Shown in pieces: positions 50,571 through 62,939 of a stretch of 64,000 nt of DNA; position 1 is the stretch's first letter; every line of letters starts with the position of its first letter. The stretch comes from Nymphaea colorata (lineage: Eukaryota > Streptophyta > Magnoliopsida > Nymphaeales > Nymphaeaceae): contig NC_045140.1 of the NCBI RefSeq assembly GCF_008831285.2, positions 26,988,131-27,052,130 on the forward strand, given 5' to 3'. The position numbers were made by a program, and so were the translations under genes. The notes under the pieces were generated by a model. The model ran no database searches. It saw nothing but the letters and a program-made list of their open reading frames with translations, and had not been told where the DNA came from.

Positions 50571-52258
50571 GTAAACCCTGATTTCTCCATTTTGTGCTTC
50601 CACCCTGTAATCAGCTCGTTCCCCTTTCCCATTTATCGGTTCATTCATTTTCCTCTATTTTCTGTGGTTTTTCTTTCGATTTTGAATTGGACGAGCGCGA
50701 CAATGAGTTGGGGTTTGGTTCTCGGGTGTGGAGGATTTTTGGAGTTTCTGATATGGTGGTTGAGTTGATCTGAGTTGGTTCCTGGGTTTTTGCGTCACAA
50801 GTGTAGGTGAGTGAGAATTGAGGGTTGGTAGCAGTAGGGCAATGGAGTGTAGCAAGGATGAGTCCCTAGGGCGAAGGAGAATAGGAGATAGCGGAGAAGA
50901 CGCAGTCTAGGGTGCACCTTCTCAGCAGCTTGCAGGCCACGGATTCTGCATTTTACAATTAAGTGTCACAGTCATTTGGATGTTCAAAGTTTCAAACTAC
51001 ATTCGTTCTGGTTGTTTTGTTACTTTTACATGCATTATGCGTTCTGGCTTTCTGCTGCAGATTTATAACTTGCCAACATTATAGCTACTAGGAATCTAGC
51101 AACACTTAGATATGAACAAGTAGGCATCCAGATTTGCAGGATTCAGGAAGTAGAATCCAATGACCCAATTGGAAATATTAGATCAGGGTCATTTAACTTA
51201 ATACTTAGATCAATACTGTTCTCTTGTAATTTTGTTTCTTAGATTTTTTTTTTTCATTTTCAGTTCATTAGTTTTGACAACGTATCGTGATTAGACTGGT
51301 TACTTCATCTGAAATGGGCTTATTAGCAGCTGCGTTCACTTAAGCCGTTCCTGTGCAAAACTTTAGCTGCTTCCCACCTCTTGAATTTTGGAGAAATTTT
51401 AGAACAATTGCTTGCAGTTAAAGGTTTCATGTCTTAGCAGGCTAGCAGCATGATTGAGTTTTTAAGTTCATTCCTTATGTCTGACTTGACTTTGTCCTTG
51501 GTTTGCTGGGGGTTGCTATCGTTGATGAGCTCTTCTTTGTTGTCACCATGCTTTTTTATTTTCTGGTTTGACATTGACTCAGTAAGTCCTTTATGTTATA
51601 TACACACGTTAACTAGAATTAAAAAGAAAGGGAAACAAAACTATGTTGGCACATCTTACCTAAACCAAGAGCTTTTCTTTGGACCAAGAAGAGTAGAAGA
51701 TAAAACAATATGCAGCCTTGAGCCCATCTTGGCAACTCTTGCCTGCTCAGTTACTGCAGACTGGAATCCCTGCTTGCCTATTTAAACCATCGAAAAGGAA
51801 CCCATTTGAACTTAACAGTCCATTTTTAGTTATTTTTAAGAGAGAGAAATAAATTGGTAAAGTTTGTTTTGGGATTAGTCGTTCGGGGATAAGCAGGTGA
51901 GGGAGACAAGCAATGTTGGAAGCGGCACAAAAAGTTGTGAGCAGAAGCCTGGAGTGAAGAAAAAGGAAGCAAAAAAGATAGCCACAATAAAGTAATAGCT
52001 AAGAAATGTTTGTCTAGTCACGTTGGATTTTGCAACTGGATGCCATTCTCTCTCTCTTTTTTTCCATCTTTTCCATCCTTCTGTTTTCTTTTGATTTTAG
52101 TCTTTCTTTTCATTGTTGACTGTGTACAAAAGGAAGAAATGAGCAAACTGCAGATATTGCTTTACTATTCTCTACCGAGTCAGATCTGATGGTCCACTCA
52201 ACAGATCAATAAATCTGAGATAACACATTTCAGTTTCGAGAGAGATAGAGAGGTTCCA

Positions 52259-52840
52259 GTGACGAGATGCTTTATCAGAAAACTGAGTTAAATTTGGCTA
52301 TGTAATTTAAGTTATGTCCATGGAAAAATTTGGACAGAAAATGTAAAACCGAGAACACAAATGTTACTCGTTTACTATATGTTACAGAAATGATGCTTCC
52401 TGTTTATCTTGATGAAAAGTTTTTGAAAGGCCACCTAATGTAGGATGTTTGATAACTACGTTCAACTACTTCTAGTGACGAGATGCTTTATCAGAAAACT
52501 GAGTTAAATTTGGCTATGTAATTTAAGTTATGTCCATGGAAAAATTTGGACAGAAAAATGTAAACTGAGAACACAAATGTTAGAAAACTGAGTTAAATTT
52601 GGCTAGAACACAAATGTTAGAAAACTGTGTTAAATTTGGCTATGTAATTTAAGTTATGTCCATGGAAAAATTTGGACAGAAAAATGTAAACTGAGAAGAC
52701 AAACGTTACTTGTTTACTATATGTTACAGAAATGATGCTTCCTGTTTATCTTGATGAAAAGTTTTGAAAAGCCACCTAATGTAGGATGTTTGATAACTAT
52801 GTTCAACTACTTCTAAATGCATTCCTAACACCAATCTAGT
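52259..52840. repeat. Tandem repeat block, period about 216 bp
   Basis: Copy 1 starts at about 52259 and copy 2 at 52475, both with GTGACGAGATGCTTTATCAG. Copy 2 is longer because the GAAAACTGAGTTAAATTTGG segment inside it is repeated. The shared 3' part (CCACCTAATGTAGGATGTTT and following) recurs a third time at about 53622-53705, beyond the transposon at 52849-53579. Confidence 0.9.
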
Positions 52841-52848
52841 GTTTAAAC

Positions 52849-53579
52849 CAATGTTATCCGTATCGTACGATACGGACGCGTATCGTACGATACGTATCGT
52901 ATAGGTCAAGAAAACCTATACGATACGCTGTTTAAAGACGATACGCGTCCGTATCGTACACGTATCGCACGATACGGGGGCCGTATCGTACGATACGGGT
53001 TAAAACACAAAATTTTTTATTTTTTAAAGTTTAAACACTCCTCCCTCTCTCTCTTCTTGTATTTAAAGACTCCAAGAGACGTAGGAGGGAAAGATTTTGC
53101 ACATTTTCATCAAAAATAACCAATGATTCATCAATTTGGAAAATATTATCGTTAAATCATGAAAGATGATAAGTTGATAACTATATGTTTTGAACTTATA
53201 AAATTGTGATGTAATATAAGTCCTAAAACTCAAAGTCCTAAGACTCTAAGTCTTAAGGTTCTATAAAATTTTCAAGTTTAAAATTGTGATGGATGCTTAT
53301 TATGTTATTTTGAATATCTAATTTCTAATTTTTGAATGCGTTGTTGACACACATGAATGTTCCTTATGTATGATGATCTTTTTCATATTTGAATATATAT
53401 TTTTTTGTTTATTTTTTCAGATTTTTAATAATTTTTCTCTATTTTTTCTGATTTTTAAATAAATTTTAAAATTAAAAAATTAATTTTACGATACGCTACG
53501 CTACGTTTACGATACGTTACGATACAGCGTATAGGTCAGCCCGACCGATACGCGATACGCTACGCCTTTTATAACATTG
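52849..53579. mobile_element. Non-autonomous TIR element with CGTATCGTACGATACG arrays (731 bp)
   Basis: The element begins CAATGTTAT and ends ATAACATTG, and is flanked on both sides by GTTTAAAC, an 8-bp duplication that is itself a palindrome. Just inside each end lie many overlapping copies of GTATCG/CGATAC words: about 52858-53000 at the left and about 53487-53566 at the right. The centre is AT-rich and has no coding capacity. Eight-bp duplications suit the hAT group. It has inserted into or beside the 216-bp tandem repeat block. Confidence 0.75.
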
Positions 53580-53621
53580 GTTTAAACTAACATTAATCTG
53601 CTTACACCAGCAACAACAACC

Positions 53622-53705
53622 ATCTTGATGAACAGTTTTCAAAAAGCCACCTAATGTAGGATGTTTGGTAACTATGTTCAACTACTTCTAAACGCATTCC
53701 AAATA
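53622..53705. repeat. Partial third copy of the 216-bp repeat
   Basis: It matches the 3' part of the 52259-52840 units (CTTGATGAA.AGTTTT, then CACCTAATGTAGGATGTTTG, then TTCAACTACTTCTAAA.GC). It lies on the far side of the transposon. Confidence 0.85.
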
Positions 53706-54080
53706 CACCAACAACAACAACCATCTGCCAATCATCTCTAAAAAGCTTAAATAATTAACAAGAGCATTTTTATCAGTTTGACTGGACAAAGGTCGAGTGA
53801 TTGAACAAATTTATGTTATCTACATTAACTTAGTAAGTTCTATATGGTATCTACATTGACTCAGTAAGTTCTTTATAGTTTATATTATCTACAGTCTACA
53901 GACTCTACACACATTAACTAGATTTAAAAAAGTAAAAAAAAAAAAAAAACATAAACTTCAGTTCTTTTTGCAGTGCTGTCCTTGTTCAATGGGGCAGCTC
54001 AACAAGGAACCGTTCGATTGATTGAAATGCTTTATGTTTGATTATTTATGTTTTGTTATTTACATTCTTTGCAATTACAG

Positions 54081-54134
54081 GTTTTTTCGGCCAAGTTTTT
54101 TGGTTCGAAGACGAGGTTTTACACCCATTGACAG
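54081..54134 (+). other. Candidate leader exon (54 nt)
   Basis: It is bounded by AATTACAG at the left and ACAG|GTAAGC at the right, both good splice sites. It has no ATG and is probably a non-coding 5' exon of SEC10. This is predicted from splice signals only. Confidence 0.35.
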
Positions 54135-54382
54135 GTAAGCTTCCTAGCACTATTCGTATTTCTGCTAGCCCAATATACATAATTGACTAATCACTAGATC
54201 AAGTGGATCGTTTCTTTTTTTTTTTTTGTCTAGATTATGATTTGTTCAACCATTTTTCAATTGGTCACAGCAGAACATTAATTTTCCTCTTTGATATTCC
54301 TTGTAATGAGGTTAAGTTAAGGATTTTTATTCTTGAAGGATTTGTGCTGCCAATATTAACTTGGAAAATATCTTCCTTGCAG

Positions 54383-54452
54383 GATTTCCAGTACTGGTGC
54401 AAGTTGGAAGCCTTTATTTTCTTGCTATTTTTCTTCTATTAGTGCTGAGCAG
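54383..54452 (+). other. Candidate leader exon (70 nt)
   Basis: It is bounded by CCTTGCAG and GAGCAG|GTCCAA. It stays open in one frame when joined to the exon at 54081-54134, reading a Ser/Arg-rich peptide, but no start codon has been found for it. Confidence 0.3.
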
Positions 54453-54525
54453 GTCCAAATCTCAACTTCTCACACTCCTTTTTTTTTCCATTTCTTTTGC
54501 TTATACTTAATTTGCACTATTGCAG

Positions 54526-54551
54526 TTGACTGTGCATGAAGGATTTTCAAG
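54526..54551 (+). other. Candidate leader exon (26 nt)
   Basis: It is bounded by CTATTGCAG and TCAAG|GTATCT. Spliced to the SEC10 start exon it would give an in-frame stop, so it cannot extend the SEC10 protein. Confidence 0.25.
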
Positions 54552-54789
54552 GTATCTATGTCATATGCTTATCTTATAGCAGACAATTTCATGAATGCAT
54601 TCTCTATTTTTTTTCTGTGTTTGTTTCATTGATAATGTTACTTGTTTTGTTTGGGGTAATACGTTAATTTCTCTAATACATACATCATTAAATTTATATA
54701 ATGATGAGAGACAACGAAAGTACAATTGAAAAAAACAAAGACCAACTAATGTAGCATGATGAGCAAGAACAATTTTTATTTGATTGCGT

Positions 54790-55540
54790 ATTAGAACAAT
54801 GTTGATGAATGGAGGTTTAAGAGATACAACTATGAAGGAAGTTGAGAGATCGATGATAAAGAAATATGGTGAAAAATATATGCTAGAGAAACTAAAAACA
54901 AATTAAAGCATGCCAGACCAAATATAATTGTTATGGGTGAAATTCTAAAAGCCAGTGGATTTGGATGGGATGCAGACAATAAGATGGTCTTGTCTCACAA
55001 GAATGTGTGGGTTGAGTATGTAAAAAGATATCTAGGTAAAAAGAAGTATAGAAGGCCATCTACATGAAAAATTTTATAAGCATGCAGTAGAAATATGAGG
55101 TAAATCTACTGCTCTGGGTAGTCATAGAAATGCATATTCAAATATACCAATACCATCAACATAAGTTCCTCCTATTACTCCGTTAGATTAGGAAGTATCT
55201 CAAGTAAATAATTTTCATGTTCCGACGAGTAATTCATTAGGCAACTAACCTTTATCATCAAGTGGAACATGCAGGAAGAGAAAGTCATCAGAGGATGCTT
55301 CTATCTGTGATGTGATTAGTAGTCTAAATCAACAAATACAAGCTTTTAATGATGCTACTCCATATCATTTGACAAAGCAAGCTAGTGACATTGTATCATA
55401 ATTATTCATAAATGGTGAAATTGATTCATCTACTTGTTTGAAAGCGATCAAATTTGTGTCAGATCCACAACATGCAACCACATTCCTTTGTGTTCCACCA
55501 GAGTGGACTGAGTGGTTGCAAAGTAAAATTAGAGGATATT
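54790..55540 (+). pseudogene. Decayed Myb/SANT-like transposon-derived gene fragment
   Basis: Translated pieces include MKEVERSMIKKYGEKYMLEK, ASGFGWDADNKMV, NVWVEYVKRY, a basic RKRKSS block, and LKAIKFVSDPQHATTF. Order and content resemble plant Myb/SANT-like proteins that accompany PIF/Harbinger transposons: a Myb-like half, then a FGWD/VW..Y block, then a helical tail ending near FL. Several in-frame stops and no complete Myb domain show that it is broken. It lies in the presumed SEC10 leader intron. Confidence 0.65.
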
Positions 55541-56256
55541 ATGTATGTTTGCTTTTCATTACACATGCTAAATTTAATTTTGTATGCCTTTAAAAACATT
55601 GCTCTGCACTACTTCTTCCACCAGCTAGCTCTCTTCGGTGATAGCAACAACAAGCAAACCCCCTGTCTCCCTCTCTCTCTTAACCTCCAAAAGTTTCCCT
55701 CTATCTATCTGATCGAGCACTTCAATATCAAAGAAATCATGGATCATGAACACCTTTGTACATCAATGTGGAAGAAAACCAATCAAGCTCAATGAATCAT
55801 TTAATAATGAAATAATACTCCATCTCATTATCATTTTCAACAGGCAAATTAAAAAAAAAAAGGAAAAAGAAGAAGAAAGTAATTAGTTCAAGAGTAATTA
55901 GACAATAGTAATAATTTGTTATCCTGCCATCTACATATAATAGGTGTTGCTTTGCTTACCAACCCTTCCTAAGCGGACACCATAGCAGAACTCGGGCTCC
56001 AAGGAAGTTGTGTTGGGTGTTCATGCAAGCCATAGTATGTAATGGATTCTCTTAGATAGTACGTAACAGATCCGTGGATTATTGATAATAATCCATAATA
56101 CAGTAGATATTATACATTTCTAGAAACAAGCTTGGTCTATATCGATCGCATAAGGTACAAATGTACCATGGATCTATTACTGAAAATCATAATATGGATA
56201 TTTTTGCACAAAAGCTTTTCCAACCATGCTTATAAATTATAATGCAAATATACAAG

Positions 56257-56259
<3 letters not shown>

Positions 56260-56294
<35 letters not shown>

Positions 56295-56370
56295 CAGATA
56301 TTGTGAGATTTTCTAAAATCTATATATATATATATATATATATATAATGACAGATATTGCGAGATTTTTA
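56260..56370. repeat. Duplicated (TA)n array with GACAGATATTG spacer
   Basis: Two TA runs (56260-56290 and 56321-56346) are each followed by a near-identical TGACAGATATTG.GAGATTTT segment, so the run and its flank were duplicated together. Confidence 0.85.
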
Positions 56371-57828
56371 AAAATCTCACACTATTTACGGAAAAGAAAA
56401 GCAAAACGAAAATATTGGGAAAATCTTGTGAAATTTTGGAAATCTCAGCAGCAATGAATATATTGTGATTTTTTTTTTGCGATTTTTGGCAAAATTGTTG
56501 GTTTTCAATCATTTTAATTTTTTTGATTTTTTTTTTAATTTTTAAAAATTTGCCGACATTTTTCCCAAAAACACAACTTCGTCAAAAAGTACCCAAGAAA
56601 AATTTCACTGGTATTTTCTCAAAAACAATATTTATGACAATGATATATATTCATATATTGCTTTAAAACGTTACTTAAGCATCCACAGTAATAAGAAATT
56701 CAAGCAGGTATTCTAAATATTGCTTCATGTGGAAAACAGGATCTTGAAATCTACTAATCTTAGCAGCTTCATTTTAGGGTGTATTTTCTCTTTATTAGGT
56801 ATTCACTATAAGGATTTAATCAAGAAAAAATAGTCAATGTGTATTTTTATGTCTATAAATGGAAGCAATGCAATGATACATGGACATACCAAATAGGTGC
56901 TTATTGTAAATTGGTTTATTAGAACTAAGCACTTAAGCAAATCAGATCACTTGTGGATGACTTATTAATTTGAAATACCAAGAGGTTAGCTTCTACTGCT
57001 TAAGCAATCAGACCTGAGTCAAAATGTAGAAGTGGTCCCCACCATTAAACCATAAAATGCATGCAACCTGATCAACAGCTTGACCTCAGTCTAGCAAAGC
57101 TTATTCAAAGTAGAGATGAGCCGAATTGGCTTGCTATTTCAGCCTTGAATGTTTTCTTTATCGTAACTGAGAACTTGAACAAAATTTGAGGCTTATTCAA
57201 ATTCTTTCAGTCAAGAAACAAATGAGGAACATTTTAGATGAAATCATGAAAATTAGCCCAATCATTAAATATATACAAATCTTCAAGCAAGTTCAATAGC
57301 ATGACCAAACGTCAACTTTAACCTTATTTGCTAAATGAGTTTAAGGAAAACGTGGTTTGAAACAATTCATGTACAGGAAAAGTAGGTGTCGTTTATGGCA
57401 TCTAGAGCTCTTTCATTTTTTGGCTCTAAATGCATGATCTTTTGGTTCTCGACATTTTCACTGTCTGTCTAAGAAAAGGAACTTAGACACAGGCTGTTTA
57501 AGACCTACAAACAGCTGATTCAATGCGAAGTATTTCAGAATCAACCTAAAAGGCTAAAACAACATCCTATGAACAGATCAGGACCAGAACAATGAAAATC
57601 AGCTAAAAAAACAGATCAATGAAAGTCATCGCATGTCAAAACAGATCATGTATAAGTGTAATGACAAAATATGCTTGTCATGAAGTTAGAGACTAGTACA
57701 GTTGCACACTTTGCCATGACCTTGCATAATTATGTGCACAGACACACACACACTCACACTCACACTGACACACTAGATTTTCCTGTCCCTTGAAAATTTT
57801 GCTACTAATTCCTCTATAGATGTTGCAG

Positions 57829-60800
57829 ATGAAAGATGCTAAAGATGGATCACGGGCATCCAGAGCTGGAAGGGCTGCCCGTGCTTCCAAGACCTCATCT
57901 GTCAGCTCGCTGCCACTGATATTAGACATTGAAGATTTTAAGGTACTCACCTTGATTTAGTTTTCCTGAATCTGTCTTCTCTACTCAAGATGGTTAGTGT
58001 TTTCTTCTGTAGTTTGGGAGTTGTTTGCACGACTGCGGAAAATATCTTTTAGTCTGGTTGCGTATCTCAGTGCTTAAGTGAATGAAGACGTTCAAATTCT
58101 TAGTTGCTAATTTGAATTCATGCAGGGGGAATTTTCATTTGATGCTTTGTTTGGAAATATGGTAAATGACTTGCTTCCTGCATTTCAAGATGAAGATCAA
58201 GATCCATCAGAGGATCATAGCAGTATCAGTGGTACAGATATGCCAAATGGACACCCACGTGGCTCACTTGATGCCACCAAATCGGGGCAAAAGTCTTCTG
58301 CTCCTTTGTTCCCTGAAGCCGATGGACTTTTGTCTCTTTTCAAGGATGCATGTAGGGAGTTGGCTGATTTGCGCCGGCAGGTATATTTTTTATCTGTTTG
58401 TAGACAAAGTTTACATTCTGCACTCTGTTGTAAGTTGGATATTCTTTTCATTTTTGAAGATTGATGCCCGACTTGACAATCTTAAGAAGGAGGTCACTGT
58501 TCAAGATTCTAAGCATCGCAAAACTCTCTCTGAGGTTAGTATTACCAAAGTTAAAACAAATTAACTGTGATGACGAGTTATACTCAGTTCACTGGTCCCA
58601 CATCTTTGTATTTTTGTGCTTCTATAGTCGCATGGATGCTGAAAAATGATGTATATATATGATAATGAAAATCTGCGCACTGAATTTAAACATATCTTTG
58701 TCTACTGTAATGGAAGTAATTATTTTTGCAGTCATCTATTCTTCTAGATGCGATGTCAGTGGTTTGGTTGATAATTCATACAGTTTTTATGCGATTAGAC
58801 AGTGCAACATTGTCATGTTGTTGTGTTCTTTGACAGTTGGAGAGAGGTGTAGATGGCCTCTTTGATAGCTTTGCTAGGTTGGACTCTCGCATCTCAAGTG
58901 TTGGGCAGACTGCAGCTAAAATTGGAGACCACTTACAGGTTATCTTACAGCAGGGTCACACGATCAATTTTGCAATTATTCTAAATGCTGTTTCTGACAT
59001 ATATGAATATGTTCATGGGCTATCATGTAGAGTGCTGATTCTCAACGAGAAACTGCTAGTCAGACTATAGATCTCATAAAGGTATCCGTACATATTTTCT
59101 CTTGCATTCTCATGATTGGTTATTTGCTCTGGAACTATTACATGATATGATTAACTTTGCAGTATTTGATGGAGTTTAACAGCAGCCCTGGAGACCTAAT
59201 TGAGCTTTCTCCTCTTTTCTCTGATGATAGTCGTGTTGCTGAGGCCGCTTCTGTCGCACAAAAATTACGTAGGTATCATTGCTGTCTTGTCCCAAACAAC
59301 CTTAGGCAACTTGGTTTGACTTTTCTATTTGCTAGTCCATGTTGAACTTGACATGCATTGCTTGTGCGTGATCCTGTGTTCAGGTTCATCCAATAGATTT
59401 ACCTGTTCTTGGCAATTAGATATCTAGCACTCCAATCTCTTATATAGGGTTTGCATTGTTGAACCAAAAAATTAGGCGAACCAACTGGAGGGCTCACGTT
59501 TGATGTTCCTATTATTATTCAGTTACATGTAAAGGACACAGGTTATCAAAGTAATGATACTATTGAACAGGTGTGCTTAACCAATAACTTGATCTTGCTA
59601 GATTATCTGAGTTCTAACAATGGTGTTGCTATAACAGATAATCAATTATAATCATGACATGTGTCCAAAAAGAAGGTTTGAATGGGTGAATAATGGAGAG
59701 AAGAAGAGCTTTCTCTTGCAGATTTGGTACCTTAAATTGGTTTAGAATTTTACTTGCTTGAGTTCATGACCTTCTTTAAACTTGCCTCTAAGGCTTTTCG
59801 AGTGCTAAACTACATCTTGGTAGTTTGTACAACAGTACAGCCGCTTGATGCTTGTCTACCTTATCCCTGTCATAATTGATTCGTGCATTTCGTTTGTTTT
59901 TGAGATCAGCACATGCTGCAAGCCTGCAAGATAATTATACAGACTCTCATATCACTGTAAAAGCAAATCTAAGTCTGTAATTAACTGATGATAAGTATGT
60001 TCAGAGGTCAAGTAAGATCACTCCTATGACAAAGCCATTGTCCTCATCTTGAGGAACCAAGCCTGGAATGGCCAAAGTGAGTGGACACCCACAACTTTTC
60101 ACTGGTGAGGTAGGCCCTCTTCAATGCCTTGCAGCAAAAATGTTCACAGGCGCCATAAGTGGTAAATGATAACCATTTCAATTGGGTATACTGGATGAAT
60201 CAGGCTGCCTCATTGGCCAGCGGCTTTCCCAAAACATCGCATATATGCTTCCTCCATCTTAGTTTTTTGTGTTCTATGCTTAGTCTAAGTGAAACCATTT
60301 TGTTTTGTTTACCTTCTTATTTTTGGTTCTTTCATTAGCTACTCAATGAGTGTTCATATCATCATATAGGTGCATTTGCTGAAGAGGATATTGGGCGGCA
60401 TGCTACAGCTGCAACATCTGTTGGTGCTGCAAATGCAAGCAGAGGGCTTGAAACTGCTGTTGCAAATCTTCAGGATTACTGCAATGGTATAGGATAATAG
60501 GATTAAGAAACTGACTTTCTTAACCATCTTGTTTATGCATTTAACATGTGCTTGTGTTTTTTGTTAAAGAACTTGAGAATAGATTGCTTGCACGATTTGA
60601 TGCTGCATCACAGAGGCGAGAATTGTCCACAATGGCAGAATGTGCAAAAATTTTGTCACAGGTGTGAGATTGTGGTAGTCTTCTTTTCTTGATATCTCAC
60701 TTCTGCTGGATTCAAAGATCTGCTGGATTCAAAGATCTTCTGTTATTAATTTTGTCTTTTCCCGATTTTACAGGAAAAAATGCCACACAATATTTGCATG

Positions 60801-62939
60801 CTATTGATATTTCCTTCATTGCCATTCTTCTTATTTTCTCATGTCATATGCTGGCGATGGAGTTGTTAATGTGATAGAGATTGGTGCTGATTTGCCTGAC
60901 AGTTATAAGTAGCCATCATGGTACTTCAGTAAATGTAAAACTTGTTTCACATTTATGTAGAAATTATAGCATTGATATGACAAACCCAAAATAAAAATAA
61001 TTTAACACAAAAGCAGCATGAGGTTTATGTTTTCACCTTATAAGTGCTTGGACATTCAATGGTTGTCAAGATTGTCATATAGTTGCATGAGAATATACAT
61101 TTTGTCATGGGTTGGACATTGATCTGTAGCCTAATACGTCAAAAAAGTTCTATTTTGTTAGTTTCTACTTGTCTTTCAGGTTTCAATGGTTGTGGTGTTA
61201 CTTTTATGGCATGCAGTTTAATAGGGGTAGCAGTGCCATGCAACACTATGTTGCATCTCGGCCAATGTTCATTGATGTAGAAGTGATGAGTGCGGACACA
61301 AGATTGGTACTTGGAGATCAAGGCATCCAAGCTGGACCAAGCAGTATAGGGCGTGGTCTTTCATCATTATACAAAGAAATTATAGGTTTTCTCTATGAAC
61401 GATGTTCTTCTAGTGCTTGATAATGTGATGGAAATGATTATACTTATTCTGACAGGAATCATTAATCTGCAGAAACTGTACAAAAGGAGGCAGCAACTAT
61501 TATGGCTGTTTTCCCTGCTCCTGATGATGTCATGTCTATTTTGGTGCAGGTATCAGATAGCTTCAAATAGCTTTGAGATTTAGGTTGCCAATTATATGTG
61601 CTGTAGGAAAATCTTACCTTTTCTTAGGGGGAACTCCATTTTTTGGATGTTAACCATGCTTACCACATGCAGCGAGTCTTAGAGCAGAGAGTAGCATCAA
61701 TTCTTGATAAGTTGTTAGTGAAGCCATCACTGGTGAATATACCTTCTGCTGAAGATGGTGGGCTTTTACTGGTCAGTGACACTTGTTACCCTACTTTGCC
61801 ATTTTGATATTTTTCTACCTTTGAGGGAGTTTTTCTTGTGTTTTTATGTGTGATTATGTTGGTGCAGTATCTTAGAATTCTTGCAGTTGCATATGAGAAG
61901 ACATTGGAACTTTCTAAGGAGCTGCGGGCAGTGGGATGTGGTGATTTGGATGTTGAAGGTGTTTGTCATTTCTCTTTTTCTCAGTTGTAGATGTAGCATT
62001 GTACAACTTAGTTGAAGTGGTTTAGTGGTACACCTTGCACATGGACTTGCATAATGTCAATATTTTTCTTCCATGTACATGTGGCTATCACACCTCCCAC
62101 TAAGCCTGGGCACCGGGCCGGGCCGCTGTTGGATACCCGGTACCTAAAAAACGTGACCCGGGCCTGCCCGATAAGTTCGGATCGGGCCCGATAAGTTCGG
62201 ATAGGGCCCGATAATGATTTTTTTTATTTCTTATTAATATATATATATATATATATATATATGTATTTATAATATTTTATTACCATTAATTATTTTTTAT
62301 GCATTATTTTATATTAAAAAATATTTTTTTAATGTAATCGGGCTGGGCCGGGCCGGCCCGATGCCCATGCTTACCTCCCACTAAGGTTTGCTGGAAGAGT
62401 TTATGTTAAAATGTGGTTCTTATTGGGAATTGAAGCCTCTCGCAGATCATGCTTTAGTTTGTTGAAAGCTTGCTAGGACAGCTGCATCTGTTGGTTGCAT
62501 TTCTAGTTTACTTTCAGTATATTTGCTTAGTACATGGTCATCCCTGTTAATGCTATTCCTGACTTTACTGTCTTAATTCAGGTCTCACTGAGTCTTTGTT
62601 TATTGCCCATAAAGATGAGTATCCTGAATATGAGCAAGCTTCTCTAAGACAACTATATCAAGCAAAGGTACAGTTCTAACTCATTTGGTGCTAATTGTAC
62701 AGAAAAATTTAAGCTATTGAGAAAATGAGTAGTTTTCTGACCTTTTCCTTTTTCTGCATTAGATGGAAGAGTTACGTTCTGGGATGCAACAACAGCCCGA
62801 ATCAACCAATGCCCCCTTGTCACGTTCCAAAACAGCAGCTGTGCCACCTTCACAGCAGCAGATTTCTGTTACTGTTGTAACTGAGATTGTGCGATGGAAT
62901 GAGGAGGCAATCAGTAGATGTGTTTTATTTTCTGCTCAG
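57829..62939 (+). CDS. SEC10: Exocyst subunit SEC10, N-terminal part (runs off the window)
   Basis: SEC10 is one of eight subunits of the exocyst, which tethers secretory vesicles to the plasma membrane. Fourteen exons are visible: 57829-57942, 58126-58380, 58460-58534, 58837-58938, 59031-59081, 59163-59268, 60370-60486, 60570-60661, 61217-61385, 61473-61549, 61673-61771, 61868-61958, 62582-62667, 62763-62939. All phases fit and give the first 537 residues of a protein normally about 830 long. Recognisable blocks are LPLILDIEDFKGEFSFDALF, HRKTLSELERGVDGLFDSF, SQTIDLIKYLMEFN, AEEDIGRH, ELENRLLARFDAASQRREL, RPMFIDVEVM, RVLEQRVASILDKLL and TEIVRWNEEAI. The ATG follows a 3' splice site immediately, so the leader is spliced. 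The remaining exons lie past position 64000. A MITE sits in the intron at 61959-62581. Confidence 0.96.
59269..60369 (+). other. 1.1-kb intron of SEC10
   Basis: The donor splits an Arg codon (TTA C|GTAGGT) and the acceptor supplies GT, restoring QKLRAFAEED. No other feature is recognised inside. Confidence 0.85.
60702..60738. repeat. 18-bp tandem duplication in a SEC10 intron
   Basis: TCTGCTGGATTCAAAGA is repeated twice without mismatch, about 40 bp after the donor at 60662. Confidence 0.9.
62101..62373. mobile_element. hAT-like MITE, copy B (273 bp)
   Basis: It starts TAAGCCTGGGCACCGGGCCG and ends with the reverse complement of TAAGCATGGGCATCGGGCCG. It is flanked by a perfect 8-bp target duplication, CCTCCCAC (62093-62100 and 62374-62381). 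GC-rich ends enclose an AT-rich core with a TA run (62236-62262). It belongs to the same family as 28837-29114, in the opposite orientation. It lies within a 623-nt SEC10 intron. Confidence 0.92.

Noticed and set aside
50701-50768. Short ATG frame (MSWGLVLGCGGFLE...) as a coding first exon for the exons near 54.1-54.5 kb
   Set aside because: Joining is possible in phase, but the peptide is not presequence-like, the donor is weak, and no downstream coding exons continue the protein.
52259-52840. CRISPR-like repeat array
   Set aside because: Only two to three long, abutting copies without spacers, in a plant genome; these are ordinary tandem duplications.
61180-61216. Alternative SEC10 acceptor at CTTTCAG (about 61180)
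   Set aside because: It would add a frame reading MACSL and shift the conserved FNRGSSAMQHY block; the acceptor at 61216 restores the family sequence.
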